A stretch of 24,961 nucleotides of DNA from Psychrobacter sp. (GTDB taxonomy: Bacteria > Pseudomonadota > Gammaproteobacteria > Pseudomonadales > Moraxellaceae): positions 1 to 24,961 of the forward strand of contig JARIAA010000049.1 in NCBI GenBank assembly GCA_029264635.1, read 5' to 3'. Shown here piece by piece: positions 7,983 to 16,230 of this stretch. Made by a program: the position numbers and the translations under genes. The notes under the pieces were generated by a model. That model was not told the origin of the DNA. It searched no databases and saw only the letters and a program-made list of their open reading frames with translations. Position 1 is the stretch's first letter, and each line of letters begins with the position of its first letter.

Positions 7983-9641
7983 TTAATCGCCTGGTTTGAT
8001 GACAATATCAGGTGGCCCCTCTAACAGATCTTCATCGCGAAACTCGTTTGCTGAGTTGTGCGCTGCTGATTCTTCAGTCGTAAACCACTGCTGCTGACGG
8101 TAAAGAATCAGATCATCTCGACTCAAGCCCCTTAACAGCGAATACATCATCACCAATATCACAATAGCAAAAGGGAAACCTGATACGATAGAAGCTGCCT
8201 GCAACGCCCCTAATCCCCCTGCTGCAAGTAATACAGCGGCGATAACGCCTTCAGTACCTGCCCAGAATAGACGCTGAATCTTTGGCGGATCAGTATCTCC
8301 ACCTGAGGTCAACATATCAATGACAAAGCTTGCTGAATCCGACGAGGTGACAAACCAAAGCACAATCATTAAAACAATTAATAAGTTGAATGCGGTCGTG
8401 AGCGGATAAGATTCCATTAGCTTGAAAATAGCACTACCCGTGTCTGCTCTAACCGCTTCAACTAGACCAGGACTTGCTATACTTGGATCAGCTGCAGCCA
8501 TGAGCTCCATATGTACCGCTGAGCCGCCAAAAGCGGTGAACCATAAAAATAAAATGGTAATAGGGATTAAGAGCACGCCTAAGGTAAACTCACGAATGGT
8601 ACGACCACGAGAGATACGCGCCACGAACACCCCAACGAATGGTGACCAGCTGATCCACCATGCCCAATAGAAAATCGTCCACGATGATTGCCAGTTTTCT
8701 TGGCCTTCATAAGACTCCGTCCACGTTCCTAGAGGAATCACTTGATGTAGATAATTACCGATGTTTTCTACAAAGCTATTAAAGATAAATTGTGTCGGTC
8801 CCAAAATAATGACAAAGCTCAATAGCACAATCGTCAATAATATATTGATATCGCTTAAGCGCTTGATGCCTTTATCCAGTCCCATAAATAAGGACAGTCC
8901 TGCAAGCATCGTAATAAATGCGATCAAGATAATCTGTACCGTAATATTGTTAGGAATACCGAATACGCTCTCAAGGCCAGAGTTAATCTGTAATACTCCC
9001 AGACCCAAGGTCGTCACCACCCCAAACATTGTACCAAATACCGCTAGTATATCGACCGTATGACCCCAACCACCATATATCTTTTTACCTAGTATAGGGT
9101 ATAGCGTTGAACGAATCGCCAATGGCAGACCACGGCGATAGTGAAAATAGGCCAGAGCTAAAGCGACCATGCCGTAAAGCGCCCAAACATGAAAACCATA
9201 ATGCAAAAATGAGATATTCATCGCAAGCTTAGCAGATGCGACTGTCTCCCCCTCACCAAGTGGCGGTGCCATATAGTGATAAAGGGGCTCGGCCGTACCC
9301 CAGTACAAGAGCCCAATACCGATACCCGCTGAAAACAGCATACCAATCCAAGAAAGCAGTTTGTATTCAGGCGCTTCTGTTTGATGACCAAGCCTGATAT
9401 CACCGTAACGACTAAATATCATATAGACACTCATCATGACGGTGGCATTAATCACTACAATAAAGAACCAGCCAAAGCGTAGAGACACAAATGCCTTTGC
9501 TTGACCAAATACTATTTCTGCTTGCTCATTGAATAAAGCACCAAAGAGAATAAATGCCAAAATTAAAAGTGCAGAGGTTAAAAACACAGGTTTACTTACC
9601 CGCGGAAAAGGGCCTACTCGACCAACTTTGACGTGATCCAT
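7983..9641 (-). CDS. BCCT family transporter (betaine/choline/carnitine type), copy 1
   Basis: 552 residues with the twelve hydrophobic segments expected of a BCCT carrier. The glycine-rich third membrane helix (GMLFSAGIGIG..YWGTAEP, residues 100-119) and the tryptophan-rich signature with FYWAWWISWSPFVGVFVARI (residues 324-343) are intact. The second helix motif (SDSASFVIDML) is also typical. The carriers import glycine betaine, choline or related quaternary ammonium solutes across the inner membrane, driven by sodium or proton gradients. The C-terminal tail is short, unlike the long regulatory tails of BetP or BetT. It is the downstream member of a tandem pair with the gene at 9789-11438; a terminator-like hairpin and a promoter-like sequence lie between, suggesting separate control. 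AGGA (9650-9653) is the ribosome site. The substrate cannot be assigned from sequence alone. Confidence 0.93.
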   Translation of the reverse strand: MDHVKVGRVGPFPRVSKPVFLTSALLILAFILFGALFNEQAEIVFGQAKAFVSLRFGWFFIVVINATVMMSVYMIFSRYGDIRLGHQTEAPEYKLLSWIGMLFSAGIGIGLLYWGTAEPLYHYMAPPLGEGETVASAKLAMNISFLHYGFHVWALYGMVALALAYFHYRRGLPLAIRSTLYPILGKKIYGGWGHTVDILAVFGTMFGVVTTLGLGVLQINSGLESVFGIPNNITVQIILIAFITMLAGLSLFMGLDKGIKRLSDINILLTIVLLSFVIILGPTQFIFNSFVENIGNYLHQVIPLGTWTESYEGQENWQSSWTIFYWAWWISWSPFVGVFVARISRGRTIREFTLGVLLIPITILFLWFTAFGGSAVHMELMAAADPSIASPGLVEAVRADTGSAIFKLMESYPLTTAFNLLIVLMIVLWFVTSSDSASFVIDMLTSGGDTDPPKIQRLFWAGTEGVIAAVLLAAGGLGALQAASIVSGFPFAIVILVMMYSLLRGLSRDDLILYRQQQWFTTEESAAHNSANEFRDEDLLEGPPDIVIKPGD

Positions 9642-9668
9642 AGATTTTCCTAGAAAAAAATTATCGCC

Positions 9669-9697
9669 ACAATATCAACATAGTAGCGAATTATCAA
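9669..9697 (-). promoter_or_regulatory. Putative sigma-70 promoter of the downstream BCCT gene
   Basis: Read on the - strand, TTGATA (9692-9697) is followed after exactly 17 bases by TATTGT (9669-9674), about 30 bases before the start codon. This is a sequence match only. Confidence 0.4.
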
Positions 9698-9727
9698 ATG
9701 TAACGTCGATACTGTAACAGTTTGTAT

Positions 9728-9763
9728 AAAAAAATAGCTCTAAAACAGTAGCGCTATTTTTTT
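9728..9763 (-). terminator. Intrinsic terminator between the two BCCT genes
   Basis: Eleven-base-pair stem (9728-9738 with 9753-9763) and a 14-base loop; on the - strand the stem ends in a run of seven T. It lies 25 bases after the stop of the upstream BCCT gene. The stem is AT-rich, so termination may be partial. Confidence 0.65.
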
Positions 9764-9788
9764 GTATTATCAGACATAAAAAGACCGC

Positions 9789-11438
9789 TTAATCGCCTTT
9801 TACAATCTTAGGCGGTCCTTTAAGCAGATGCTCATCGACAAACTCATTGGCTGAGTTGTGGTCAGCGGACTCCTCAGTAATAAAGTGCTGCTGAGCCCGA
9901 TATAAAATCAAACGATCGCGGCTTAAACCCCGTAGAAGTGAATACATCATGACAAATACCACTAAGGCAAATGGCAATCCTGCCACAATAGCCGCTGCTT
10001 GTAATGCCCCTAAACCACCCGCTGCCAGAAGTATCGCTGCGATTAATCCTTGCATGATTGCCCAAAATAAGCGCTGAATCTTCGGTGGATTGGTATCGCC
10101 GCCCGCTGTCAGCATATCAATCACAAAGCTTGCTGAGTCCGATGACGTTACAAACCACAGTACAATCATGACTACGATCAATAAAGTAATAGGCCTAGTA
10201 AATGGATAATACTCGACCAATTTAAAAATAGCGCTACCCGTATCTGCCTGTACCGCTTCAACCAATCCTGGGTTTATCAGTTCAGGATTGATGCCTGCAA
10301 GTAATTCCATTTGGATCGATACCCCACCAAAGGTTGTGAACCAAAAGAACAAAATGGTCATTGGAATTAATAAAACCCCCAAAACAAACTCGCGAATGGT
10401 ACGACCGCGACTAATACGCGCAATAAAAACACCTACAAATGGAGACCAGCTGACCCACCATGCCCAATAAAATATCGTCCAAGCACTTTGCCAATCGGTA
10501 TTGCTATAGGCCTCGCCCCATGTGGATAGCGGTACAAGTGCCGTTAAGTAATTGCCTATATTTTCAATAAAACTGTCAAAGATAAATAATGTCGGCCCCA
10601 AAACTACCATAAATGCTAAAAGCACCCCAGTAAAGCCCATATTAATATCACTTAAGCGTTTAATACCTTTATCAAGACCCAGCATAAGAGATCCGCAAGC
10701 CAAGGCGGTAACAAAAGCAATGATAAAAAACTGCATGGTCAAGGTATTTGGGAAACCAAATAAGCCTTCAAGACCTGAGTTAATTTGCATAACTCCCAAG
10801 CCAAGAGAAGTCACGACTCCAAACATCGTTCCAAACACGGCCAGAACATCGACAGTATGACCCCATTTGCCATAAATTTTTTGCCCCAGTATCGGATACA
10901 GGGTTGAGCGTATCGATAATGGTAGGCCGCGGCGAAAATGAAAATAGGCTAACGACAAAGCAACAATCGTATAAATCGCCCAAGCATGCAGCCCCCAGTG
11001 TAAAAATGAGAGGTTCATGGCTTGTTTGGCAGCTTCCAACGTTTCAGCCTCACCAAGGGGCGGTGCCATAAAATGATACAAAGGCTCAGCTGTGCCCCAA
11101 TAGACTAGTCCAATACCGATACCGGCTGAAAACAACATCGCAATCCATGAGAACAGCGTATACTGCGGCGTTTCTGTTTGCTTACCTAAACGAATATCGC
11201 CATAACGACTCATCGCCAAATAGATACAGAATATTAGTGCCACATTCACTAGTACAATAAAGAGCCAGCCAAATTTATCAGAGATAAAGCTTTGCAAAAA
11301 ACTAAATAATGCTGCTGCCGCCTCCGTAAAGAATACACCTAAGATAATAAAACCGACGATCAAAATACTTGATGTAATAAAAACAGGCTTATTAACTCTA
11401 GGAAAGGGACCTAATCGACTTACTTTTACGTCATCCAT
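9789..11438 (-). CDS. BCCT family transporter (betaine/choline/carnitine type), copy 2
   Basis: 549 residues, a close paralogue of the next gene downstream. The N-terminus (GPFPRVNKPVF), the MLFSAGIGIGLVYWGTAEP helix (residues 101-119), the FYWAWWVSWSPFVGVFIARI signature and the C-terminal ESADHNSANEF tail all align without gaps of note. Most differences lie in membrane helices and in the periplasmic loops, including the segment just before the tryptophan signature, where a few residues are missing relative to copy 1. This suggests tandem duplication followed by divergence in substrate range or affinity. The role is uptake of compatible solutes at the inner membrane. A GAGG ribosome site lies seven bases before the ATG. 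Substrate unknown. Confidence 0.93.
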   Translation of the reverse strand: MDDVKVSRLGPFPRVNKPVFITSSILIVGFIILGVFFTEAAAALFSFLQSFISDKFGWLFIVLVNVALIFCIYLAMSRYGDIRLGKQTETPQYTLFSWIAMLFSAGIGIGLVYWGTAEPLYHFMAPPLGEAETLEAAKQAMNLSFLHWGLHAWAIYTIVALSLAYFHFRRGLPLSIRSTLYPILGQKIYGKWGHTVDVLAVFGTMFGVVTSLGLGVMQINSGLEGLFGFPNTLTMQFFIIAFVTALACGSLMLGLDKGIKRLSDINMGFTGVLLAFMVVLGPTLFIFDSFIENIGNYLTALVPLSTWGEAYSNTDWQSAWTIFYWAWWVSWSPFVGVFIARISRGRTIREFVLGVLLIPMTILFFWFTTFGGVSIQMELLAGINPELINPGLVEAVQADTGSAIFKLVEYYPFTRPITLLIVVMIVLWFVTSSDSASFVIDMLTAGGDTNPPKIQRLFWAIMQGLIAAILLAAGGLGALQAAAIVAGLPFALVVFVMMYSLLRGLSRDRLILYRAQQHFITEESADHNSANEFVDEHLLKGPPKIVKGD

Positions 11439-11574
11439 TTTTTAACCTCGTCTTTTAAGGGACATTACCTTAACAAACTAACCTTTAATTATCAATTAAT
11501 TACAAAATGAGACTTTAGAAAAATATAGTAGCTACGCGGTTAAATGAAACCCTCAAACTGACTAAAGTCTACTC

Positions 11575-11600
11575 ATCGCTCTAAACTATCGCTCTAAACT
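11575..11600. repeat. Perfect tandem 13-base repeat
   Basis: ATCGCTCTAAACT occurs twice with no spacer (11575-11587 and 11588-11600), in the upstream region of BCCT copy 2. It may be a replication slip or a doubled protein-binding site. Confidence 0.85.
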
Positions 11601-11673
11601 AAAGCACCGTTATAAGCCACACTACTTTAAATATCCAATTCTGCGGTTAAGAGGTCAGGATATTTCGCGTATT

Positions 11674-11705
11674 AAAAAACCCCACATGTCCTAGAAAATG
11701 TAGGG
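11674..11705 (-). terminator. Intrinsic terminator of the PQQ-dependent sugar dehydrogenase gene
   Basis: On the - strand an eight-base-pair stem (11698-11705 with 11680-11687, one T-G wobble) with a 10-base loop is followed directly by six T. It lies about 90 bases after the gene's stop. Confidence 0.8.
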
Positions 11706-11798
11706 CTTAAATACGAACAATACTTTGAATGGCCTATTCTAGTCGCGTGTCATCACCTTACATCTATAGGTTATTTAATAAACACGGTGGCTAAATCT

Positions 11799-13037
11799 TT
11801 ATTTAGGTAGTAGTTTTAATAACTTTGCGTCCTCGCCATCTTCTAATAGCCATACTGCTCCATCTACTGCCAACACACTGCGGATACGCTCGCCCATCTC
11901 ATAACGATAACGCTCATGAGCAGTATTATTGTTGTCCAAACCTACTACTATCAGGGCCTCAGATGACAATCCGCTAATAAGCGCGTCCCCTTGCCATGCT
12001 GGAAAATCGTTTTGAGTACCTGATGTGTAAATACTGATGGATGACGGTGATATCACAGGGGTCCAACTAATCTTAGGCGCGGTAAAGTCAGGGCGAGTGC
12101 TGTGGTCAGGAATATCTGTGCCTGAATAGTTGCGTCCATTAGAGACAAGAGGCCAACCGTAATTGTGACCTTTTTCAATTAAGTTGAACTCGTCACCGCC
12201 TCTTGGACCCATCTCGTGCGCCCACAGTCGACCACTATCATCAAAGGTCATACCGAGCACATTGCGGTGGCCTATCGTCCAAAACTGTGATGAGATATCA
12301 TTAGTTGTCTTTGCAAATGGATTATCTGTTGGTACAGAACCGTCTGCATTCAACCGAATTATCTTACCCAAATTGACCGTCATGTCTTGCGCAGGATCTT
12401 TTTGTTGCCGCTCGCCTGAGCTGATATATAAATAGCGCCCATCAGCTGAAAATAACAACCGATGGCTATAATGCCCTTGACCTTTGACCTTTGGTGTCTG
12501 CTCCCAAATTGGGCTGATATCTTCTAAGCGTGGCGCGTCGGTATCCAAACCTACAAGTGTAGCCTTGATAACTTTCGCACCAAATGTATTGCTATCCGAT
12601 CCCGTACCTGCTTCGATGTAGCTGATATATACGGTATCGGTAGTCGCAAAGTCTGGTGCCAAAATGATATCTCCAAGTCCGCCTTGTCCGCCATAAGCAA
12701 CCTTAGGTACAGCGCCTACTGCTGTCTTGTTACCTGTGAGGCTATCAACGATGAATAACTCCCCTGTCTTTTGTGTTATTAGCAATTTATGGGGTTTATT
12801 ATTGACTTTAGGTAAGGCTGTCATTGCCCATGGTTCATTAAAACTGGCAATAACCTTGGTCGTGAATTCAGGCTTAACGGCGCTTGATTGAGTAGCAATC
12901 GCCCCATTATCTGATGTATCTAATGGTGGAACAACCGTCTCGGTACGGCTTGTCGATGGATTAGAGCAAGCGGACGCACTAAATAACAGTGCCATGACCG
13001 TTAAAGGCACATTAAGATATTTGGTAGGTATTATCAT
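11799..13037 (-). CDS. PQQ-dependent aldose sugar dehydrogenase, probable lipoprotein
   Basis: 412 residues of the soluble glucose/aldose dehydrogenase beta-propeller family (YliI/Asd type). Family landmarks include GGQGGLGDIILAPDF (117-130), GHYSHRL with the expected active-site histidine region (188-194), GHRNVLGM (256-263), WAHEMGPRGGDEFN (272-285) and GHNYGWP (290-296). The N-terminus is a signal sequence ending at a lipobox-like SASAC with C24, followed by a Ser/Thr-rich linker. It is therefore probably exported and lipid-anchored, oxidising aldoses in the periplasm with PQQ. The lipobox has Ala rather than Leu at -3, so anchoring is likely but not certain. A strong ribosome site (AAAGGAG, ending 7 bases before the ATG) is present. 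No PQQ synthesis gene is in view; PQQ may come from elsewhere in the genome or the medium. Confidence 0.88.
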   Translation of the reverse strand: MIIPTKYLNVPLTVMALLFSASACSNPSTSRTETVVPPLDTSDNGAIATQSSAVKPEFTTKVIASFNEPWAMTALPKVNNKPHKLLITQKTGELFIVDSLTGNKTAVGAVPKVAYGGQGGLGDIILAPDFATTDTVYISYIEAGTGSDSNTFGAKVIKATLVGLDTDAPRLEDISPIWEQTPKVKGQGHYSHRLLFSADGRYLYISSGERQQKDPAQDMTVNLGKIIRLNADGSVPTDNPFAKTTNDISSQFWTIGHRNVLGMTFDDSGRLWAHEMGPRGGDEFNLIEKGHNYGWPLVSNGRNYSGTDIPDHSTRPDFTAPKISWTPVISPSSISIYTSGTQNDFPAWQGDALISGLSSEALIVVGLDNNNTAHERYRYEMGERIRSVLAVDGAVWLLEDGEDAKLLKLLPK

Positions 13038-13125
13038 GATATTGCTCCTTTGAATCCGCTTTTATCTAATATAACAACCATAACATACGCTCTGGTACAA
13101 ATTATGTTCTTCTATAAAAGACAAA

Positions 13126-13155
13126 CCCCTTTATCTGCTATAGCAAATAAAGGGG
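13126..13155 (-). terminator. Hairpin terminator downstream of clpB
   Basis: Nine-base-pair stem (CCCCTTTAT at 13126-13134 with its complement at 13147-13155) and a 12-base loop, followed on the - strand by a broken T run. It is 38 bases after the clpB stop. Confidence 0.7.
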
Positions 13156-13193
13156 CAATCTTGGGTTTTTAATATACTGCTTAACCCTTCGTA

Positions 13194-15791
13194 TTAGCTC
13201 ATTCTAAGCTTATCAAAAGTCAGCTTATCGTCGTTACCCACATCAACTTTGATGATGTCACCTGCGACGAAGTCACCTGCGAGCAATTTCAATGACAGTG
13301 GGTTTTCGATCTCTTGCTGGATAGCACGTTTTAGAGGACGCGCGCCATAAACGGGATCGTAACCGACGGCAACTAGCTGATCCATGGCTTCCTCAGATAA
13401 CGTCATATCGAGCTCGCGCTCTTGCAAGCGACTACGTAGACGCTCCAATTGAATATCAGCGATACCTGCCATCTGTGACATACCAAGCGGATGAAATACC
13501 ACAATCTCATCGATACGGTTCACGAACTCTGGGCGAAAATGCTGTCCCACAGAATCCATAACCTCCGCTTTGATATCCTCGTAACTCTCACCGACCATCT
13601 CTTGAATCTTGTGCGATCCTAAGTTACTGGTCATGATAATCACCGTGTTTTTGAAGTCGACCACACGACCTTGCGAATCGGTCAAGCGGCCATCATCCAG
13701 CACTTGTAGCAAGATATTGAACACATCAGGATGGGCTTTTTCGACCTCATCAAACAATATCACGCTATATGGCTTACGGCGTACCGCTTCAGTCAAGGTA
13801 CCGCCCTCTTCATAACCGACATAGCCTGGAGGCGCGCCCACCAAGCGACTGACACTGTGCTTTTCCATATATTCACTCATATCGATACGAACGATCGCAT
13901 CCTCAGAGTCAAACAAGAAGTTTGCTAATGATTTGGTCAATTCAGTTTTACCGACACCCGTAGGCCCAAGGAACAAGAACGATCCAGAAGGACGATTGGG
14001 ATCCGACAAACCTGCACGGCTACGGCGCACTGCATTCGCGACCGCTTCGACTGCTTCATCTTGACCGATGACGCGCTCGTGGAGTTTTTCTTCCATCGCA
14101 AGCATTTTGTCGCGCTCGCCTTGCAGCATTTTGCTGACAGGAATACCAGTTGCAGCAGCTACTACCTCAGCGATTTCATTATCTGTTACTTTGTTACGTA
14201 GTAGTTTGATACCACTACCTTCGCCCACTTGCTCTTTTTGTTCTGCCAAATCGGACTCAGTAATACGGCGCTCAAGCTGTGGAATGGTCTCATACTGCAG
14301 CTTACTCATCGTCTCATAATCGCCTTCACGGCTGGCTTTATCATAGGCTATACGTGCTTTATCAAGCTCGTCTTTTAGCTGCTGACTGCCTTTAACTAGC
14401 GCCTTTTCAGCCTGCCAAATCTCGTTGAGATCGGCGTATTCTTTTTCTAGTTCCTCGATTTGGGTATCAAGCACTTTACGTTCTGCCTGAGCGCCCGCAT
14501 CTTCTTCGTTTTTGAGTACTTCACGCTGCATCTTAAGTTGAATCAGACGACTATCAAGCTTACCAAGAGACTCAGGTTTACTGTCCATCTCCATGCGCAA
14601 ACGACTTGCTGCTTCATCAACCAAATCAATCGCTTTATCAGGCAATTTACGATCAGTGATATAGCGATGACTCATGCGTGCTGCTGCAATAATCGCGCTG
14701 TCTTGGATATCGACGCCGTGATGCAGCTCATAACGCTCTTTGAGACCACGCAAAATCGCAATGGTGTCCTCAACCGTAGGCTCATCAACCAATACCTTTT
14801 GAAAACGACGCTCAAGCGCGGCATCTTTTTCGATATACTGACGATACTCATCCAAGGTTGTGGCACCAACGCAGTGCAGCTCACCACGCGCCAAAGCAGG
14901 TTTGAGCATGTTACCTGCATCCATCGCACCCTCAGACTTACCAGCGCCCACCATCGTATGCAGCTCATCAATAAATAAGATGACATTACCTTCTTGTTTG
15001 GCCAAATCGCTCAGCACACTTTTGAGGCGCTCTTCAAACTCACCGCGAAATTTTGCACCAGCAATGAGCGCGCCCAAATCTAAAGACAGCACTTCTTTAC
15101 GGCGCAGACCTTCTGGTACATCACCATTGATAATCTTTTGTGCCAAACCTTCAACGATAGCGGTTTTACCGACACCTGGCTCTCCAATTAATACAGGGTT
15201 ATTTTTAGTACGACGCGACAATACTTGGATAGTACGGCGAATCTCTTCATCACGTCCAATCACAGGGTCAAGCTTGCCCATCTCCGCCTGTTCAGTCAGG
15301 TTAATGGTATACTTATTCAGCGCATCACGCTGATCTTCTGCGTTTTGGTTATCCACTGTCTCATTACCTCGCAAGTCTTCAATCACCTCTTTTAACTGAG
15401 CAGCCGTCACTCCGACATTTTCAAATATCTTTTTGGTCTCGCCTTGTTCAGCTAAGGCCAATATGACCCATTCGGTCGCAATAAAGTCATCACCCGCTTT
15501 TTGGGCTTGACGATCTGCAAGGTTTAGTATCTTTACTGAATCTGGATTTAGATTGACCTCGCCCGTAGGCTGAGCGATTGTTGCTTGATTATCCAAGGCT
15601 TTTGCAACGCTATTTTTTAATGCAGGAATAGAGGCGCCTGCTTGCTGACAAATGGATAAATTCGACTCATCTTGCAATAATGTCGCGAGCAGATGTACAG
15701 GTGCAATCCCCGTATTATCACGCCCTAACGCTAGGCTTTGTGCTTCTTGAATCGCGGCCTGCAGTTTTTGCGTAAATTTCTCAAACCTCAT
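13194..15791 (-). CDS. clpB: ATP-dependent disaggregase ClpB
   Basis: 865 residues (E. coli 857). In order: the N domain with two Clp_N repeats (1-145); AAA+ module 1 with Walker A GEPGVGKT (203-210), pore loop around 245-252, Walker B ILFIDE (271-276) and the arginine-finger stretch LERRF (326-330); the long coiled-coil middle domain (about 405-525), which separates ClpB from ClpA and ClpC; and AAA+ module 2 with Walker A GPTGVGKT (609-616), followed by the GYVGYEEGG pore loop. ClpB works with DnaK to pull proteins out of aggregates after heat or cold stress. A GGA ribosome site precedes the ATG. E. coli uses an internal start for a shorter form; an equivalent was not checked. A sigma-32-like promoter lies upstream. 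Confidence 0.98.
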   Translation of the reverse strand: MRFEKFTQKLQAAIQEAQSLALGRDNTGIAPVHLLATLLQDESNLSICQQAGASIPALKNSVAKALDNQATIAQPTGEVNLNPDSVKILNLADRQAQKAGDDFIATEWVILALAEQGETKKIFENVGVTAAQLKEVIEDLRGNETVDNQNAEDQRDALNKYTINLTEQAEMGKLDPVIGRDEEIRRTIQVLSRRTKNNPVLIGEPGVGKTAIVEGLAQKIINGDVPEGLRRKEVLSLDLGALIAGAKFRGEFEERLKSVLSDLAKQEGNVILFIDELHTMVGAGKSEGAMDAGNMLKPALARGELHCVGATTLDEYRQYIEKDAALERRFQKVLVDEPTVEDTIAILRGLKERYELHHGVDIQDSAIIAAARMSHRYITDRKLPDKAIDLVDEAASRLRMEMDSKPESLGKLDSRLIQLKMQREVLKNEEDAGAQAERKVLDTQIEELEKEYADLNEIWQAEKALVKGSQQLKDELDKARIAYDKASREGDYETMSKLQYETIPQLERRITESDLAEQKEQVGEGSGIKLLRNKVTDNEIAEVVAAATGIPVSKMLQGERDKMLAMEEKLHERVIGQDEAVEAVANAVRRSRAGLSDPNRPSGSFLFLGPTGVGKTELTKSLANFLFDSEDAIVRIDMSEYMEKHSVSRLVGAPPGYVGYEEGGTLTEAVRRKPYSVILFDEVEKAHPDVFNILLQVLDDGRLTDSQGRVVDFKNTVIIMTSNLGSHKIQEMVGESYEDIKAEVMDSVGQHFRPEFVNRIDEIVVFHPLGMSQMAGIADIQLERLRSRLQERELDMTLSEEAMDQLVAVGYDPVYGARPLKRAIQQEIENPLSLKLLAGDFVAGDIIKVDVGNDDKLTFDKLRMS

Positions 15792-15875
15792 GTTCGTATC
15801 CTTTTATAATTAGTATTTATCAATTGTTTTTGTAGCGGACTGACAGTGTACCGCCTTTTTTCAACTGTTATGTAT

Positions 15876-15902
15876 ATATGGCATAAGCGATTGTATTTCA
15901 AC
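15876..15902 (-). promoter_or_regulatory. Putative sigma-32 (heat-shock) promoter of clpB
   Basis: On the - strand GTTGAAA (15896-15902) is followed after 12 bases by TGCCATAT (15876-15883). The known heat-shock consensus is CTTGAAA and CCCCATNT, so six of seven and six of eight positions fit, in the right orientation, about 85 bases before the start codon. It is in the place expected for a heat-shock gene. Direct evidence is lacking. Confidence 0.55.
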
Positions 15903-16125
15903 TGAGAAACTTACAATGTCAATGATAGATAATGACTTAACATTATGCCTATAAAAATAGCATGGCTCTTGTATTTGAGCTTAAACCTTACTATTAGTAG
16001 TGATATTGATTATGTATACTTAATAGGTGTTTTTAATCAGTATATCAAGAGCAAATCATAGCAACTAGACAGGGTTTTAAAGTGGTGGAGAAAAAACCCA
16101 ACTCAGCTTACATGCAACTGCTCTC

Positions 16126-16181
16126 AAAAAAAAAGCAGAACGTCTGGCTATACTTGTCGTATTGCTGACGTTCTGCTTTTT
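16126..16181 (-). terminator. Terminator downstream of the acyltransferase pseudogene
   Basis: A perfect 15-base-pair stem (16130-16144 with 16167-16181) with a 22-base loop. On the - strand the GC-rich part is followed by nine T (16126-16134). The + strand also shows a T run, so it could act in both directions. Confidence 0.88.
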
Positions 16182-16230
16182 AACCTATTAACATCGTGAC
16201 AAGTTGCTTATGTCAAAGCATTTAACCGTC

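Larger units (their letters stand above)
11439..11798. other. Intergenic region between BCCT copy 2 and the sugar dehydrogenase
   Basis: 360 bases without a gene. It holds the terminator of the sugar dehydrogenase gene at 11674-11705, a perfect tandem 13-base repeat at 11575-11600 and, by position, the promoter of the BCCT gene. The best promoter-like match (TTGATA, 17 bases, TAAGGT on the - strand close to the gene) is weak. Nothing else was recognised. Confidence 0.6.
15792..16230. other. Intergenic region between clpB and the broken acyltransferase gene
   Basis: 439 bases without a gene. It contains the clpB ribosome site and sigma-32-like promoter (up to 15902) and a strong hairpin at 16130-16181. 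The stretch 15903-16125 is AT-rich and holds nothing I can recognise. Confidence 0.6.

Noticed and set aside
8422..9063. Open + strand frames opposite the BCCT gene
   Set aside because: They are antisense shadows of a well-conserved membrane protein gene.
14460..15333. Long + strand frames opposite clpB
   Set aside because: The clpB frame is fully conserved; the opposite frames have no family features.
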